The notes: generated from the sequence alone by a model not told the origin. 64,000 bases of DNA from JAOAFZ01 sp964412815 (GCA_964412815.1 CAYPQF010000034.1:1-64000), one strand, 5' to 3'; counted from the first letter of the stretch, positions 40,629 through 50,692 are shown. A program made the numbers and translations.

Positions 40629-42377
40629 ATGAAACATATTCATATCATTGCACTGAGTATCATTCTGCTGTTTGCATTGGCGTTTCGTACGTTATGGCTT
40701 GATACAATACCCTTTGCATTTCATAATGATGAAGTTTCAAATACCTATGTCGGGAAATATATTCTGCTCAACGGCACCGATATTCATGGCAATGCGTATC
40801 CCTTGTTGTATTTCGATAAATTTGGGGATTTTCCGCCGGTTTTGCCCATGTACGTATCTGGCGCCAGCGCACTCTTATTTGGCAATACGGTAGGAGGTTC
40901 ACGCCTGCTGATCGCATTAATCGGCACGTTTTCTGTGTTTGTGATGTACCTGTTGGCACTTCGGTTTTTTAAAAGAAAAGAGACCGCGCTCTTTTGTGCC
41001 GGCCTGTTTGCAGCAGCACCCTGGCATATAACGCTCTCGCGCACGCATGGGGAAGGAGTGGTCGGATTGGCTGTCTTTATGGGAGGGATGTATCTGTTGC
41101 TTCGCGCACTGGATAATCGTAAACCAGTCCTTCTGGCAACCAGTCTGACGCTGATGCTCAGCACCTACCTCCTCTATCCCTCATTTCGCATTGTAGTACC
41201 GGTTTTTCTACTGTTCACAACTGTCCTGCTGGGGTTTAGAACGCGCTCAAAATTTCTGTTGGGAATGGTGGGTGCCGGAGTGTTGGTAAGTCTGGCCACT
41301 ACACTGGTAATCTCTGGAACAGACTGGGGAAAAGGCAGATTTGATCAAACCTCCATCTTTAGCGAAAGCTCCGGGGTTCGCATTTTACAAAACCAGCTGA
41401 ATACCACCGAAGCAAACATTTATACTGCCAAAATCTTTAATAATAAGTATTATTTGTTTGGCAGAGCATTCCTTAGTAATTACCTCAGCTATTTCTCTCC
41501 TTCATTTCTGTTTCTGGATGGAGACGAACCACCACGATTTGATATCGTCAATACCGGGCTGATTCCTCTTTCGTTGCTGATCTTGTTTGGAGTAGCCGCA
41601 TTGGGCAAGTTTCAAAAAGAAAACCGTCATCTTTCACGGCGTCACGGTCTGCTCTGGCTTGCACTCTTATTGGTTGCACCCGTACCCGGCGCACTGACTA
41701 CTCAGGAAATTCCCAACATCCATCGAACCATTACCATGCTGCCCGCAGTAGTTATCGCTGCGGGATATGGCTATCACGCACTCCGGAATATAACGATCCG
41801 GCGTATTCCGGTTAGGTGGGTTCTTGTTCTGATCGTGATGGTAGAGATCGGACTGTCGGCGCACTTTTATATACGACACACCAATCAGATTCAGGGGCCA
41901 CATCGGAACGACGGCGCCCGACAACTGGCGATATACCTGCAAACAGTCCGTTCCCAGTATTCGCAAATTATTATTAGCAACGAAGAACGCTGGTTTCCCA
42001 TTCACTATACCTTCTTTACGGATACGTACGATCCCGCATTGACCGGCTCCTTTGCAGCTGCAGATTTCCGGATTGACTCGATTCAGAATCTTGCATTTCC
42101 GGATACATCCTGTCCCAGTATAGAAGCTCTTCTCAGTTCTATCGAGTCAGATACTCCTGCCCTCACGGAAAACACGCTCATTATTGAAAAACCAGGCTGC
42201 ACCGAAGTGCTCACCACTGCATTACCCGGCATTGAGCCGTACCTGATTACGGATGAGATTCCCCGCACAGATACCTCTATCGCCTTTGTTGCACTGACTC
42301 CCCGGGCAGTGGACTACTCTGCAATTACCCCTGAGCAGCGAGGTGCGTTACAGGCATATCTCGAGACGCTCAAATAA
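40629..42377 (+). CDS. GT39/ArnT-like membrane glycosyltransferase
   Basis: 582 residues with ~11 membrane segments. In the first luminal loop, F-H-N-D-E-V-S is the D-E motif of GT-C enzymes (PMT/ArnT), which transfer sugars from polyprenyl phosphate. L-P-M-Y-V-S-G and T-H-G-E-G-V-V-G-L follow. The C-terminal ~180 residues form a soluble external domain. Probably builds surface glycans or glycoproteins. The acceptor cannot be told. Confidence 0.85.
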   Translation: MKHIHIIALSIILLFALAFRTLWLDTIPFAFHNDEVSNTYVGKYILLNGTDIHGNAYPLLYFDKFGDFPPVLPMYVSGASALLFGNTVGGSRLLIALIGTFSVFVMYLLALRFFKRKETALFCAGLFAAAPWHITLSRTHGEGVVGLAVFMGGMYLLLRALDNRKPVLLATSLTLMLSTYLLYPSFRIVVPVFLLFTTVLLGFRTRSKFLLGMVGAGVLVSLATTLVISGTDWGKGRFDQTSIFSESSGVRILQNQLNTTEANIYTAKIFNNKYYLFGRAFLSNYLSYFSPSFLFLDGDEPPRFDIVNTGLIPLSLLILFGVAALGKFQKENRHLSRRHGLLWLALLLVAPVPGALTTQEIPNIHRTITMLPAVVIAAGYGYHALRNITIRRIPVRWVLVLIVMVEIGLSAHFYIRHTNQIQGPHRNDGARQLAIYLQTVRSQYSQIIISNEERWFPIHYTFFTDTYDPALTGSFAAADFRIDSIQNLAFPDTSCPSIEALLSSIESDTPALTENTLIIEKPGCTEVLTTALPGIEPYLITDEIPRTDTSIAFVALTPRAVDYSAITPEQRGALQAYLETLK

Positions 42378-42424
42378 CTCTTTACAATCAGTCTGCTGCG
42401 GATTAGAATACTTACAATATTATT

Positions 42425-42541
42425 TTGCCTTCGGGGTTCTGTGTAATTCAGTATCGGTGGTATAGCCCACGAGCGGCGGAAAGCGCCGCATGATCCGGGG
42501 AAGCTCCGGAGCCGACGGTATAGTCCGGATATAAGAAGGTG
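42425..42541 (+). promoter_or_regulatory. FMN riboswitch (RFN element)
   Basis: P1 stem CCTTC (42427-42431)/GAAGG (42535-42539) encloses the conserved RFN blocks: ATCGGTGGTATAGCCCACGAGC, then GATCCGGGGAAGCTCCGGAGCCGACGGTATAGTCCGGAT in the order of FMN riboswitches (each given here with minor interruptions in pairing). TACAAT at 42413-42418 is the likely promoter. A GGGAGA/TCTCC stem after it could be part of the switching platform. It controls a DMT transporter and a riboflavin synthase-like gene. Confidence 0.93.
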
Positions 42542-42620
42542 AAGTACTCGTGTAGCGGGAGATCTATGTCTCCTTCTCTTCGTTTGCTTCGAATACTCCG
42601 AACGGCTCCCTCAAGCTATT

Positions 42621-43604
42621 ATGAACAACCTGAAACGGTTTGCACCAGCCCTGATTGCGGGAACCGCTCTCTTATGGAGCCTTGACAGTTTTATTCGCGC
42701 CAGCAGCCTGTACGCGCTGCCGCCGATCCTTATCTCGTTCTGGGAACACTTCCTGGGACTGTTTTTAATTACCCCAATCTTCTGGGCCAATCGGCGTGAA
42801 ATAGCCACACTCAGCCGGAAGGAGTGGTATGCCATTCTGGTTATTGGATTTGTTGCAGGGCCTATTGCCGGAATTTTGTACACCTACGCGCTGACCCAGA
42901 TAGGATTTGCTAACTTTTCGGTGGTGGTACTGCTGCAGCAGACACAACCGATCTGGGCGATTCTGATTGCCGGACTTCTCCTAAAAGAAAAGCTGACCAA
43001 AACCTTTCTTGTGTGGGCGGTAGCGGCAATGGTTGGTGTTTATCTGATTGTATTTAAAGATCTGGTACCAAATTTTGAGACCGGATCCGGAACAATGCTG
43101 GCCGGTGTGCTGGCATTACTAGCAGCAGCTGCATGGGGGTCAGCAACGTCGTTTGGCAAGTTTGTCTTAAACAAAGTCAGCTTTAGTACCATTGCATTTT
43201 TGCGCTTTTCGCTAGCCACCATCTTCTCTTTTATTCTATTTTTTACCTTTGCTACCTTCCAGCTCGTAACGGGTGCGGCAGATATCTTCGGCAAGAGTCA
43301 TAGCGTTACCCAGTTTGCGTCACTGACTCCTGACCAGTGGATTAACCTGATCATGATTGTTTGTATTTCAGGGGCAGCGGCTATGTTACTCTACTATTAT
43401 GGTCTCAAACATACCCCTGCACGGGTAGCTACCATCTGTGAACTTACCTGGCCGGCCTCTGCATTGATTATTGGAATCGTCTTTTTCAAAAACACCTTTA
43501 CAGCGACACAAATTGTCGGCATAATCTTACTGGTTGTGTCCATGTATATTATTTCTTCAACCCAACGGGATGCACAGGACCTGCTCCCGGAAAAACAAAT
43601 CTAA
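42621..43604 (+). CDS. EamA/DMT-family transporter under FMN riboswitch (likely riboflavin or precursor uptake)
   Basis: 327 residues with ten membrane segments in two EamA repeats (G-T-A-L-L-W-S-L-D-S, later A-A-W-G-S-A-T-S-F-G-K-F). Members of the DMT superfamily under FMN riboswitches are thought to carry riboflavin. Direct control by the upstream riboswitch and the following riboflavin synthase-like gene support this. No further ribA/B/D/H genes are in the window, so import may replace synthesis. Confidence 0.85.
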   Translation: MNNLKRFAPALIAGTALLWSLDSFIRASSLYALPPILISFWEHFLGLFLITPIFWANRREIATLSRKEWYAILVIGFVAGPIAGILYTYALTQIGFANFSVVVLLQQTQPIWAILIAGLLLKEKLTKTFLVWAVAAMVGVYLIVFKDLVPNFETGSGTMLAGVLALLAAAAWGSATSFGKFVLNKVSFSTIAFLRFSLATIFSFILFFTFATFQLVTGAADIFGKSHSVTQFASLTPDQWINLIMIVCISGAAAMLLYYYGLKHTPARVATICELTWPASALIIGIVFFKNTFTATQIVGIILLVVSMYIISSTQRDAQDLLPEKQI

Positions 43605-43605
43605 G

Positions 43606-44202
43606 ATGTTCACTGGTATTATTGACGAGATTGGTGCCGTAGAGTCCATAAAACAGGACTCTGCGGTATATCTTTCGATTCGTTCACGCAAATTGTTACC
43701 GATGCTCACCCCCGGAGCAAGCATTAATGTGAACGGAGCCTGTCTGACTGTGGTAACCAAGGATGACACAACATTTATGGTTCAACTCATTCCTGCAACC
43801 CGTGAAAAAACTGCATTTAAAACACTCAAAGAAGGTGATCGCGTAAATCTCGAACGGCCCCGTACCTTTGGTGAACCACTAGTGGGAGGCATTGTCTCCG
43901 GGTTAGTTGACGGTGTTGGTGTGGTAACAGACTATATTCAGCAAACAGACAACTGGCGCATCCGTATCAAACCTCCTGAGAAGCTGATGAAGTACCTGGT
44001 GGAACAGGGAGGAATCGTAATAAACGGCGTCGGGCTCCATGTCTCGACGGTATTTGAAGATGAATTTGAGACCGCGTTATATTCTTACATTATTGGAAAT
44101 ACTACCATTGGGAAGCTAAAGAAGGGAGATCTACTAAACCTTGAGATAAGCAATTTGGCACGTTATATCGTTCCAATCGCGGAACGGATGCTAAAGAAGT
44201 AA
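43606..44202 (+). CDS. ribE: Riboflavin synthase alpha-like protein, divergent
   Basis: 198 residues from ATG 43606, one base after the transporter stop. Tandem lumazine-binding barrels: M-F-T-G-I-I-D-E-I-G-A-V, S-I-N-V-N-G-A-C-L-T-V-V and G-D-R-V-N-L-E-R are kept. The usual G-H-x-V-x-G-H-V-D-G is altered to V-G-G-I-V-S-G-L-V-D-G-V, losing both His, and the second barrel has G-V-G-L-H-V in place of G-x-S-L-T-V. It may bind flavin or lumazine without full synthase activity. Same transcript as the riboswitch-controlled transporter. Confidence 0.8.
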   Translation: MFTGIIDEIGAVESIKQDSAVYLSIRSRKLLPMLTPGASINVNGACLTVVTKDDTTFMVQLIPATREKTAFKTLKEGDRVNLERPRTFGEPLVGGIVSGLVDGVGVVTDYIQQTDNWRIRIKPPEKLMKYLVEQGGIVINGVGLHVSTVFEDEFETALYSYIIGNTTIGKLKKGDLLNLEISNLARYIVPIAERMLKK

Positions 44203-44352
44203 TTTTTTAAGTCTAACTAATAATAATACACCCCTCGATCCTCCTTTGTCAATACATATTTTGTATGTATTCGTGATTCTTCATCAATACGATATAGTTG
44301 GAGTATAAAAAATATTAGTTGTTTAGTTGTTACAACAAAAAAACATAGTTTC

Positions 44353-46098
44353 ATGAAACAAGAAGGTGGAGGGTTACAAACAGTGGTGCGGCAGTCCTTG
44401 GGAGTGCTGCTGCCCGCATTACAAATGCAGATTGCGCTGGCTGCAGGGTTCTTATTCTGTCTGATAGTGAGTCTGTTCTATTACGTTATTCAGGATCCGG
44501 CATATCCTACAGAGCGACCTGAACTGTTATTGACCGGCCTGGGAATGAGTCTTGCCAGCTTTGCTCTAGGCACCTGGGGAAGTAGAAAACTGTTCGGTCA
44601 ATATGAGTACAAAATTTCACTACATAAAGGAGCCTGGATAGTTGTAACTGCATGGATAGTTGCAGCAGTGATCTCGGGAATCGTCTTTGTTATGGCAGGA
44701 TTCCCCTCACCGTCTCGAGTTGAGGAGTTTTCATTACTACGAAGATTTATCGATGGATTTTATGAATCAATCTCCGGGTTTACTACTGCCGGAACCAGTA
44801 TCCTCCCCTCAGTCGAAGTCTTTCCCCGCGGCTTGCTGATGTGGCGGTCATTTACCCACTGGATTGGGGGCATTGGTATTGCCGTCTTTGCAATCATGTT
44901 ATGGAAACAGTTTTCGGTTTCCAGAAGCCAGATAATGAACTCAGAAGTGGAGGCTCCTAATTTTGTAGATTTTGACTCGGAACAAGATGTTCGTACGGCT
45001 GCTCTGGACTTTTTAAAAATCTACGTTCTTCTTACTACAATGCTTTTTACCTTGTTAATGATATCGGGATACTTTTTCCGGTTGCATCCGTATGAGCATT
45101 GGTATCAGAACGTGTTTGACTCTATTAATCATTCTGTTTCGGTTATGGGTACAGGAGGATTTGGAGTCTATGACGCAAGTGTTGGTTTGCCGGTTCAGGA
45201 TGCAAATACGAAAGCCGTTCGTATTGGTGGACTAGAGGATCCTGTTTCAGAATGGATTATTGCTATTTTTATGTTGATCGCTGGTTCGAATTTGACCCTC
45301 TGGTACGTCTTGTTGTTTCAGCGGAACTGGAAAGAATTCTGGGGTAATATGGAGTTTAAGGTCTTCCTGCTGTACGTCTTTGGAGTAACAGGCGGCATTG
45401 CCCTGAGCCTTTGGTCATCGGGAACCTTTAAGACAATAGAAGAAACACTGCGCTCAGCCTTCTTTGCCGTCACAACCGTTGTTTCCACTACCGGACTGGC
45501 CACCCGTGACTTTACTGAATGGCCGGCAGCCGCACAGGGACTGCTGTTCAGCTGCTATCTGATTGGCGGCAGTATTGGGTCTACGGCTGGAGGTTTGAAG
45601 ATCGGCCGTTTTATTATCCTGGCAAAGTATATGGTGATGGAACTGAAGAATATGATATTTGGAAGAAGTCAGACATCTTTTGAAGTAGATGGAGTTAGGT
45701 ATGATGCTCATTCAGCGGGCATTGTAATGATCAGTATGTTCCTCTACTATGTCGTATTCCTCTTTGGCGCCATTCTGATCATGGTCGTCAGTCCGGTTAT
45801 TACGTTACCGGATGGCATAACCCGCCCCCTGGACTTTACTTCTGCGATCACCGGAACGATTGCCAACCTGGGCAATATTGGACCGGCAATTGAGATTGGG
45901 AATGTAAATCATGGGCCCACTGGAAACTACTATGCCTACACGGTTGCCGGAAAGTTTTTTATGGCTTTATTTATGCTCGTTGGAAGACTCGGTATTTTAA
46001 CTGTGCTCATGATATTCGTTTCCCCAAAGAACGAGCCTGTTTTTAAGCAGCAGATTAGTCGTAAACACTTTAATAGTGATTTGCCCATTATTAATTAA
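44353..46098 (+). CDS. TrkH/KtrB-family potassium uptake protein (first copy)
   Basis: 581 residues. Four pore-like repeats with selectivity glycine signatures, e.g. F-T-T-A-G-T-S, V-M-G-T-G-G-F-G, S-T-T-G-L-A and T-I-A-N-L-G-N-I-G. Ten or so membrane segments. In this family the pore protein needs a TrkA/KtrA RCK subunit, which is not present in the window. The 150 bases upstream hold no gene; TTGTT-ac-AACAA just before ATG is a small palindrome. Confidence 0.88.
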   Translation: MKQEGGGLQTVVRQSLGVLLPALQMQIALAAGFLFCLIVSLFYYVIQDPAYPTERPELLLTGLGMSLASFALGTWGSRKLFGQYEYKISLHKGAWIVVTAWIVAAVISGIVFVMAGFPSPSRVEEFSLLRRFIDGFYESISGFTTAGTSILPSVEVFPRGLLMWRSFTHWIGGIGIAVFAIMLWKQFSVSRSQIMNSEVEAPNFVDFDSEQDVRTAALDFLKIYVLLTTMLFTLLMISGYFFRLHPYEHWYQNVFDSINHSVSVMGTGGFGVYDASVGLPVQDANTKAVRIGGLEDPVSEWIIAIFMLIAGSNLTLWYVLLFQRNWKEFWGNMEFKVFLLYVFGVTGGIALSLWSSGTFKTIEETLRSAFFAVTTVVSTTGLATRDFTEWPAAAQGLLFSCYLIGGSIGSTAGGLKIGRFIILAKYMVMELKNMIFGRSQTSFEVDGVRYDAHSAGIVMISMFLYYVVFLFGAILIMVVSPVITLPDGITRPLDFTSAITGTIANLGNIGPAIEIGNVNHGPTGNYYAYTVAGKFFMALFMLVGRLGILTVLMIFVSPKNEPVFKQQISRKHFNSDLPIIN

Positions 46099-46111
46099 TC
46101 ATTTTATTCCT

Positions 46112-46651
46112 ATGATTATTCTTCTTACCGGACTTCCAGGAGCAGGAAAAGCTTCTATCGGACAAAAGGTCGCCGGCAAACTCGGAATGCGGTTTATCGA
46201 TATGGATGAACGCGTTTTATTAAAAACAGGATTCAAGACTATCAACGATGTCTATGCATTTCGTAAGTCACTCTGGAAGGAGTACGAGCTCATTGTCTCA
46301 AAAGAACTGAGTGCGAAAGACAATATCGTGATTGCCTGTACCGGAGGAATTGTAGAAAACGAACTGAATATGATGTACTTTACTGAAAGCCCCCATACGG
46401 TAGTAACAATCTATTTGACAGCTAATCCTAAAACGCTGGCAGAGAGAGTCTCAAAACACCATCTAAAAGAAGACTCCGTCGATTTTAAACAGCTGGTAAT
46501 AAACATTAGAAAGCTTCATGTGAAACGTGAAGAGTTGTATAAACGTCATGCAACATTGATTGTAAACACCTTTCATAATACTCTTCCTCAGAGTGTATCC
46601 CTCATCACCCAGTATCTAAGAGAAACCCTTGAGCAGGAGTATCAGGCATAA
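46112..46651 (+). CDS. Shikimate kinase-like P-loop kinase
   Basis: 179 residues. Walker A G-L-P-G-A-G-K-A-S, then F-I-D-M-D-E-R as in the shikimate-binding loop and C-T-G-G-I-V as in the G-G motif, all in the order of shikimate/gluconate kinases. The Arg after D-M-D-E is kept. No other aroma-pathway gene is near, and it lies between two TrkH genes, so another small substrate or a regulatory role is possible. Confidence 0.7.
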   Translation: MIILLTGLPGAGKASIGQKVAGKLGMRFIDMDERVLLKTGFKTINDVYAFRKSLWKEYELIVSKELSAKDNIVIACTGGIVENELNMMYFTESPHTVVTIYLTANPKTLAERVSKHHLKEDSVDFKQLVINIRKLHVKREELYKRHATLIVNTFHNTLPQSVSLITQYLRETLEQEYQA

Positions 46652-46676
46652 CCTGATACCCTGCCAGGGTTTTCAT

Positions 46677-48269
46677 TTATCCGATCTGAATACTTTCCAC
46701 ATCAGTATGATCTTCTGAAGGAGGTGCTTGTAGATGTTCACGCTTCCAGGGGAGCGAAGCTAAAATGGTAAGCGGTCCAAGTCTTCCAAATAACATAGTA
46801 ATTATGATGAGAATTTTAGAAGTGTCACTCAGAATTGCAGAAAAACTGGTAACTCCACCAGAAAATCCCATCGACATTCCCACTGTGCCAAAAGCAGAAA
46901 ACACCTCAAACATCACCTTCATAAAGTTAAATATAGGATCAGGAGTAATTAAATAATCCCGCTCCAGAACAGATATCAAAAAAGTGATCACTCCGATAAA
47001 CACCGTACTGAAGAAAAAGAGACGAATTGCATGAGAAAGAGCAAATTTACTGATTCTTCTTCCTCGTAAAATGACTGGTTGATTGGGAGCTTTAAACCAG
47101 TCGACGATATATCCATATAAGGCAGCAACCGTAGGAATCTTGATACCGCCGGCAGTACCCGCCGGGTTTGCTCCGACATACATCAAAAACATATATAAAA
47201 AGAGTGTTGCAATGTGAAGTGATCCAATATCAACGGTATTAAATCCCGCTGTTCGTGTGGAAGTACTTTGAAAAAACATTATCAGGACTTTATGAAAAAA
47301 CGACATCTCTGCTAATCCTCCGTTTCCCCATTCAATCGCAAGAGGAAGTATGGTTCCTACAATTAAGAATAGACCTGTTCCATACAGTGCAACCATAACT
47401 TGTACTTTAGACGCAATGCCAGCAATGTCTTGCTGGAGCATTCGTTGACGGATGTCATGATGATGGAGGAGTGTCCCACGAATATATGCATACAGAAATA
47501 TAAGCACAGGATATCCTAGCCCTCCAAGAATGATAAGCAACGCAATGGTTAGATTAATAACTGGATCAGTGGTAAAGTTCATCAAGTTGTTATTGAGCAA
47601 ACCAAATCCTGCGTTATTAAAAGCAGATATAGAATGAAACAGCCCCCACCACCATGGATTGATCCCATTTATAAGTGAAGGGTCGGCAAACCATTGCAAG
47701 TAACTCCCCATAACTAACGCCCCTACTCCCTCAAAAAGAAGTGTATAGGTAAAAACGTATCTAAGCATATCTTTCACATCATGATGAGTTGTATCCATTA
47801 TTTGAGCGAGAAGTGTACGAAACGAAACATGCTCTGAAAGTCTTCTTGCCACTGCAAACGCAAAAAGTGAAGTAAAGACAATAATTCCCAGCCCGCCGGC
47901 CTGTATTAAAACCAGTACAATAATTTGCCCTGCCAGAGTGAACTCAGTAAAGTCTGTACTGGTCAGTCCTGTTACACATAAAGCAGAGACCGCGGTAAAC
48001 AAGGCATCAATAAATGTTTCTCCTTGTTGATTTTGTGATTTGATAACCGCGTGGACTTCGGTAGAAGGCTCGATGTTCGGTGAATGGATGGATTCAGAAG
48101 ATACTGAAGTAATTACCACCGTATGGTGATCAGGTTTCATTACAGTTACAGGTCTTTGAGCTTCTGTAACGTATAAAAGGACACCTCCAATTAGTGATGC
48201 AATTATAAAAGACATCACCGATAACTCAGGCGCTGTAAACCGTAAGATGTATTTGAGTATAGATTTCAT
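46677..48269 (-). CDS. TrkH/KtrB-family potassium uptake protein (second copy)
   Basis: About 530 residues from ATG 48269, with TACAAT five bases upstream (leaderless); the ATG at 48287 would lie within the promoter. Four TrkH repeats: A-L-C-V-T-G-L-T-S, F-N-N-A-G-F-G, T-R-T-A-G-F-N and A-F-G-T-V-G-M-S. Clearly distinct from the copy at 44353, convergent with it. Only the pore subunit; the RCK partner is outside the window. Confidence 0.88.
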   Translation of the reverse strand: MKSILKYILRFTAPELSVMSFIIASLIGGVLLYVTEAQRPVTVMKPDHHTVVITSVSSESIHSPNIEPSTEVHAVIKSQNQQGETFIDALFTAVSALCVTGLTSTDFTEFTLAGQIIVLVLIQAGGLGIIVFTSLFAFAVARRLSEHVSFRTLLAQIMDTTHHDVKDMLRYVFTYTLLFEGVGALVMGSYLQWFADPSLINGINPWWWGLFHSISAFNNAGFGLLNNNLMNFTTDPVINLTIALLIILGGLGYPVLIFLYAYIRGTLLHHHDIRQRMLQQDIAGIASKVQVMVALYGTGLFLIVGTILPLAIEWGNGGLAEMSFFHKVLIMFFQSTSTRTAGFNTVDIGSLHIATLFLYMFLMYVGANPAGTAGGIKIPTVAALYGYIVDWFKAPNQPVILRGRRISKFALSHAIRLFFFSTVFIGVITFLISVLERDYLITPDPIFNFMKVMFEVFSAFGTVGMSMGFSGGVTSFSAILSDTSKILIIITMLFGRLGPLTILASLPWKREHLQAPPSEDHTDVESIQIG

Positions 48270-48327
48270 AAGGAATTGTATATCCATAAGAAATAAATAC
48301 CCAATACATCACCAGTATGCATCAACA

Positions 48328-49587
48328 CTAAGCAAGCAGTGACAGTTCTTTACCTGCTTTCTTAAATGCTTCGATTACACTATCCAGATCTTCCTGCGTA
48401 TGTACCGCAGAAACCTGAACCCGGATCTCGTCTTTGCCCTTAGCCACAACCGGATAACTGATGTTAGTCACCATGATATCATGTTGAAAAAGATACTCTA
48501 CCAGCTGTTTTGTTTTTGCGGTATCTCCGATCAGAACAGGCTGAATGGGATGTTCTGATTCCGCTGCAAAGGTAAAGCCGGCATCTTTCATCGCTGTTTT
48601 GAAATACAACACATTGTGTCGTGACTGCTCAAGCAGGCGCATTCCGTCTGCTTCGTCAATCAACTGGATGGACCGGAGCGCTGCCCCTGCCGTCCCAGGA
48701 GAAATGTTATTGGAATAAATATAGGTGGCTGAATTTTCGCGGAGATACTCAATCAGGGCTCTGGAGCCGGTTACATATCCACCATCGGAGCCAAAGGCTT
48801 TGCCAAAGGTACCAATCAGGACGTCGGCATGCACTCCTTCGATCTCTTCTACCCCGCGCCCCGTCTGCCCGGCAATTCCAACGCCATGACAATCGTCAAC
48901 AACCAACAGAATACCCCGTTCGTAGGATGCATCATACTGATCGATTACTTCTCGCAGACGTTTCAGATGCTGATACTCGCCTAACATACTGAAGACACCA
49001 TCGGTCACGACCAGAACGCGTTCAAACTTACCCGCCTGTTCTTTTAAGATGGCTGTCAGGTCATCCGGGTTCATATGTTTAAAAATCTTGCGTTGTTCCT
49101 TCGGCAGATTAGCCAGACGGATTCCATCGATAATACTCCGGTGGTTCAGTTCATCAGAAATTACCAGAACGTTGTTTGTGACCACCGAATCCCGTGTTTG
49201 CCCGACAGACAGGCAGAACATGGTGGCCAGATTGGCAGCAAAGGCAGAAGAGTAGATAATAGCATCTTCCCGACCATGAAACGCAGCGATCGCCAGCTCC
49301 AGATCTCGATGCACTTTGAGTGTTCCGGAGATAAAACGAACGGCTCCGGGTCCCGCACCATACGCATCACTGGCAGCATGTTCCGCTGCTTTGACATCTT
49401 CGTTATGACGCAAGCCCAGATAATCATTGGAGTTAAACACCTGAACCGGCTTGCCGTTAATGATTGCCTTGGGAGATGGTTCATCGGTAAATCCTTCGAT
49501 AATGCGTTCGTGACGCTTGGTTGTCTTGACTTCGTCAATGCGGGCTACTTCCTGCTGAAGCAGCTCTAAAAACTGTGTTTTGCTCAT
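48328..49587 (-). CDS. kbl: Glycine C-acetyltransferase (2-amino-3-ketobutyrate CoA ligase)
   Basis: 419 residues, alpha-oxoamine synthase family of PLP enzymes. N-S-N-D-Y-L-G-L, G-A-G-A/P...R-F-I-S-G-T, D-D-C-H-G-V-G-I and the PLP lysine in G-T-F-G-K-A-F-G are all there. Alternatives in the family are BioF and HemA-type enzymes, but the neighbour seven bases upstream is a threonine dehydrogenase-like SDR. Together they convert threonine to glycine and acetyl-CoA. Confidence 0.9.
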   Translation of the reverse strand: MSKTQFLELLQQEVARIDEVKTTKRHERIIEGFTDEPSPKAIINGKPVQVFNSNDYLGLRHNEDVKAAEHAASDAYGAGPGAVRFISGTLKVHRDLELAIAAFHGREDAIIYSSAFAANLATMFCLSVGQTRDSVVTNNVLVISDELNHRSIIDGIRLANLPKEQRKIFKHMNPDDLTAILKEQAGKFERVLVVTDGVFSMLGEYQHLKRLREVIDQYDASYERGILLVVDDCHGVGIAGQTGRGVEEIEGVHADVLIGTFGKAFGSDGGYVTGSRALIEYLRENSATYIYSNNISPGTAGAALRSIQLIDEADGMRLLEQSRHNVLYFKTAMKDAGFTFAAESEHPIQPVLIGDTAKTKQLVEYLFQHDIMVTNISYPVVAKGKDEIRVQVSAVHTQEDLDSVIEAFKKAGKELSLLA

Positions 49588-49594
49588 ATAGAGT

Positions 49595-50536
49595 TTATTC
49601 TACACCTAACTTTGTTTGTAACTTTTCAATCATAACAGCAGTCATCTTCGGCAGGTCATACTCATGCAGCCAGTTCCAGTCACGCCGGGCAACCGAGTCG
49701 TCAATCGACTGTGGCCATGAGTCTGCAATTGCCTGTCGTGAATCCGGTTCGAACGTACAGACAAAGTCCGGGATGATTTTTTTAATCTCAGCTGCCAGTT
49801 CCCCCGGGGTAAAGTTGATGGCGCCAAAGTTATATCCCATTCGAATAGACAGTTTGTCCGGATCTGCTTCCATCAAATCCAGTGACCCGCGAATAGCATC
49901 ATCGATATACATCATCGGCAAGCGAGCATCTTCTTTCAGGTAACATGCGTAACGCTTCTCACGCAATGCGGCGTAGAGCATATGAATCGAGTACTCGGTA
50001 GTTCCAGCTCCCGGCTCTCCTTTCCAGCCAATCAACCCGGGATACCGGATACTGCGGACATCCAGCCCGTATTTTATATGATAGTACTGACACAATAACT
50101 CACCGGTGATCTTATTTACGCCATACATGGTGGTAGGTTCAACAATGGTATGTTGTTCTGTGTAGATTTTAGGAGTATTCGGACCAAATACAGCAATCGA
50201 ACTGGGCCAGAAGACTTTAAGGGTATGCGCTACCGCTACATCCAGAATATTCTTCAGCCCGACAATATTTATCTCCCAAGCCAGGTCGGGATTCTTTTCT
50301 CCGCCCGCAGACATTAATGTAGCCAGATGGTAAATGGTATCAACGTTGTATTTTTTTATAATAGCCTCAATATCCTCTTTTTTGGTAACGTCGAGATACT
50401 CGGCAAGCACTAGTGGGTTTTCCGGAAGGCGGATATCGGTCGCGATAACTGAATCTGCGCCATACTTCTGTTGTAAGGCAGTAATTAAATCATTTCCCAC
50501 CAGGCCAAAGGCTCCGGTAATCAAAATACGTTTCAT
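49595..50536 (-). CDS. SDR-type L-threonine 3-dehydrogenase-like enzyme
   Basis: 313 residues from ATG 50536 (K-R-I-L-I-T-G-A-F-G-L-V-G). Rossmann G-x-x-G-x-x-G, Y-H-L-A-T-L-M-S-A, and catalytic Y-x-x-x-K in T-M-Y-G-V-N-K. S-I-R-Y-P-G-L-I and the A-G-T-T-E-Y-S-I stretch match the short-chain (NAD-dependent epimerase-like) threonine dehydrogenases. The first product, 2-amino-3-ketobutyrate, is the substrate of KBL next to it. Confidence 0.88.
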   Translation of the reverse strand: MKRILITGAFGLVGNDLITALQQKYGADSVIATDIRLPENPLVLAEYLDVTKKEDIEAIIKKYNVDTIYHLATLMSAGGEKNPDLAWEINIVGLKNILDVAVAHTLKVFWPSSIAVFGPNTPKIYTEQHTIVEPTTMYGVNKITGELLCQYYHIKYGLDVRSIRYPGLIGWKGEPGAGTTEYSIHMLYAALREKRYACYLKEDARLPMMYIDDAIRGSLDLMEADPDKLSIRMGYNFGAINFTPGELAAEIKKIIPDFVCTFEPDSRQAIADSWPQSIDDSVARRDWNWLHEYDLPKMTAVMIEKLQTKLGVE

Positions 50537-50692
50537 ATACAGGGTAAATTGCAATAGTATAGTAGTCTGCTATAACAATCAAATCATTCTTTTTACTCCA
50601 AAAATACACATCAACGGTTCTTACAGTATTCTTACGCTCGAAAATTTACAATGGCCTTTTGTAATCGTATAATAAGAAAGTACGTATACCAT

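Noticed and set aside
44203..44352. c-di-AMP riboswitch before the TrkH gene
   Set aside because: The interval is AT-rich with only a short TTGTT/AACAA palindrome and none of the conserved riboswitch blocks.
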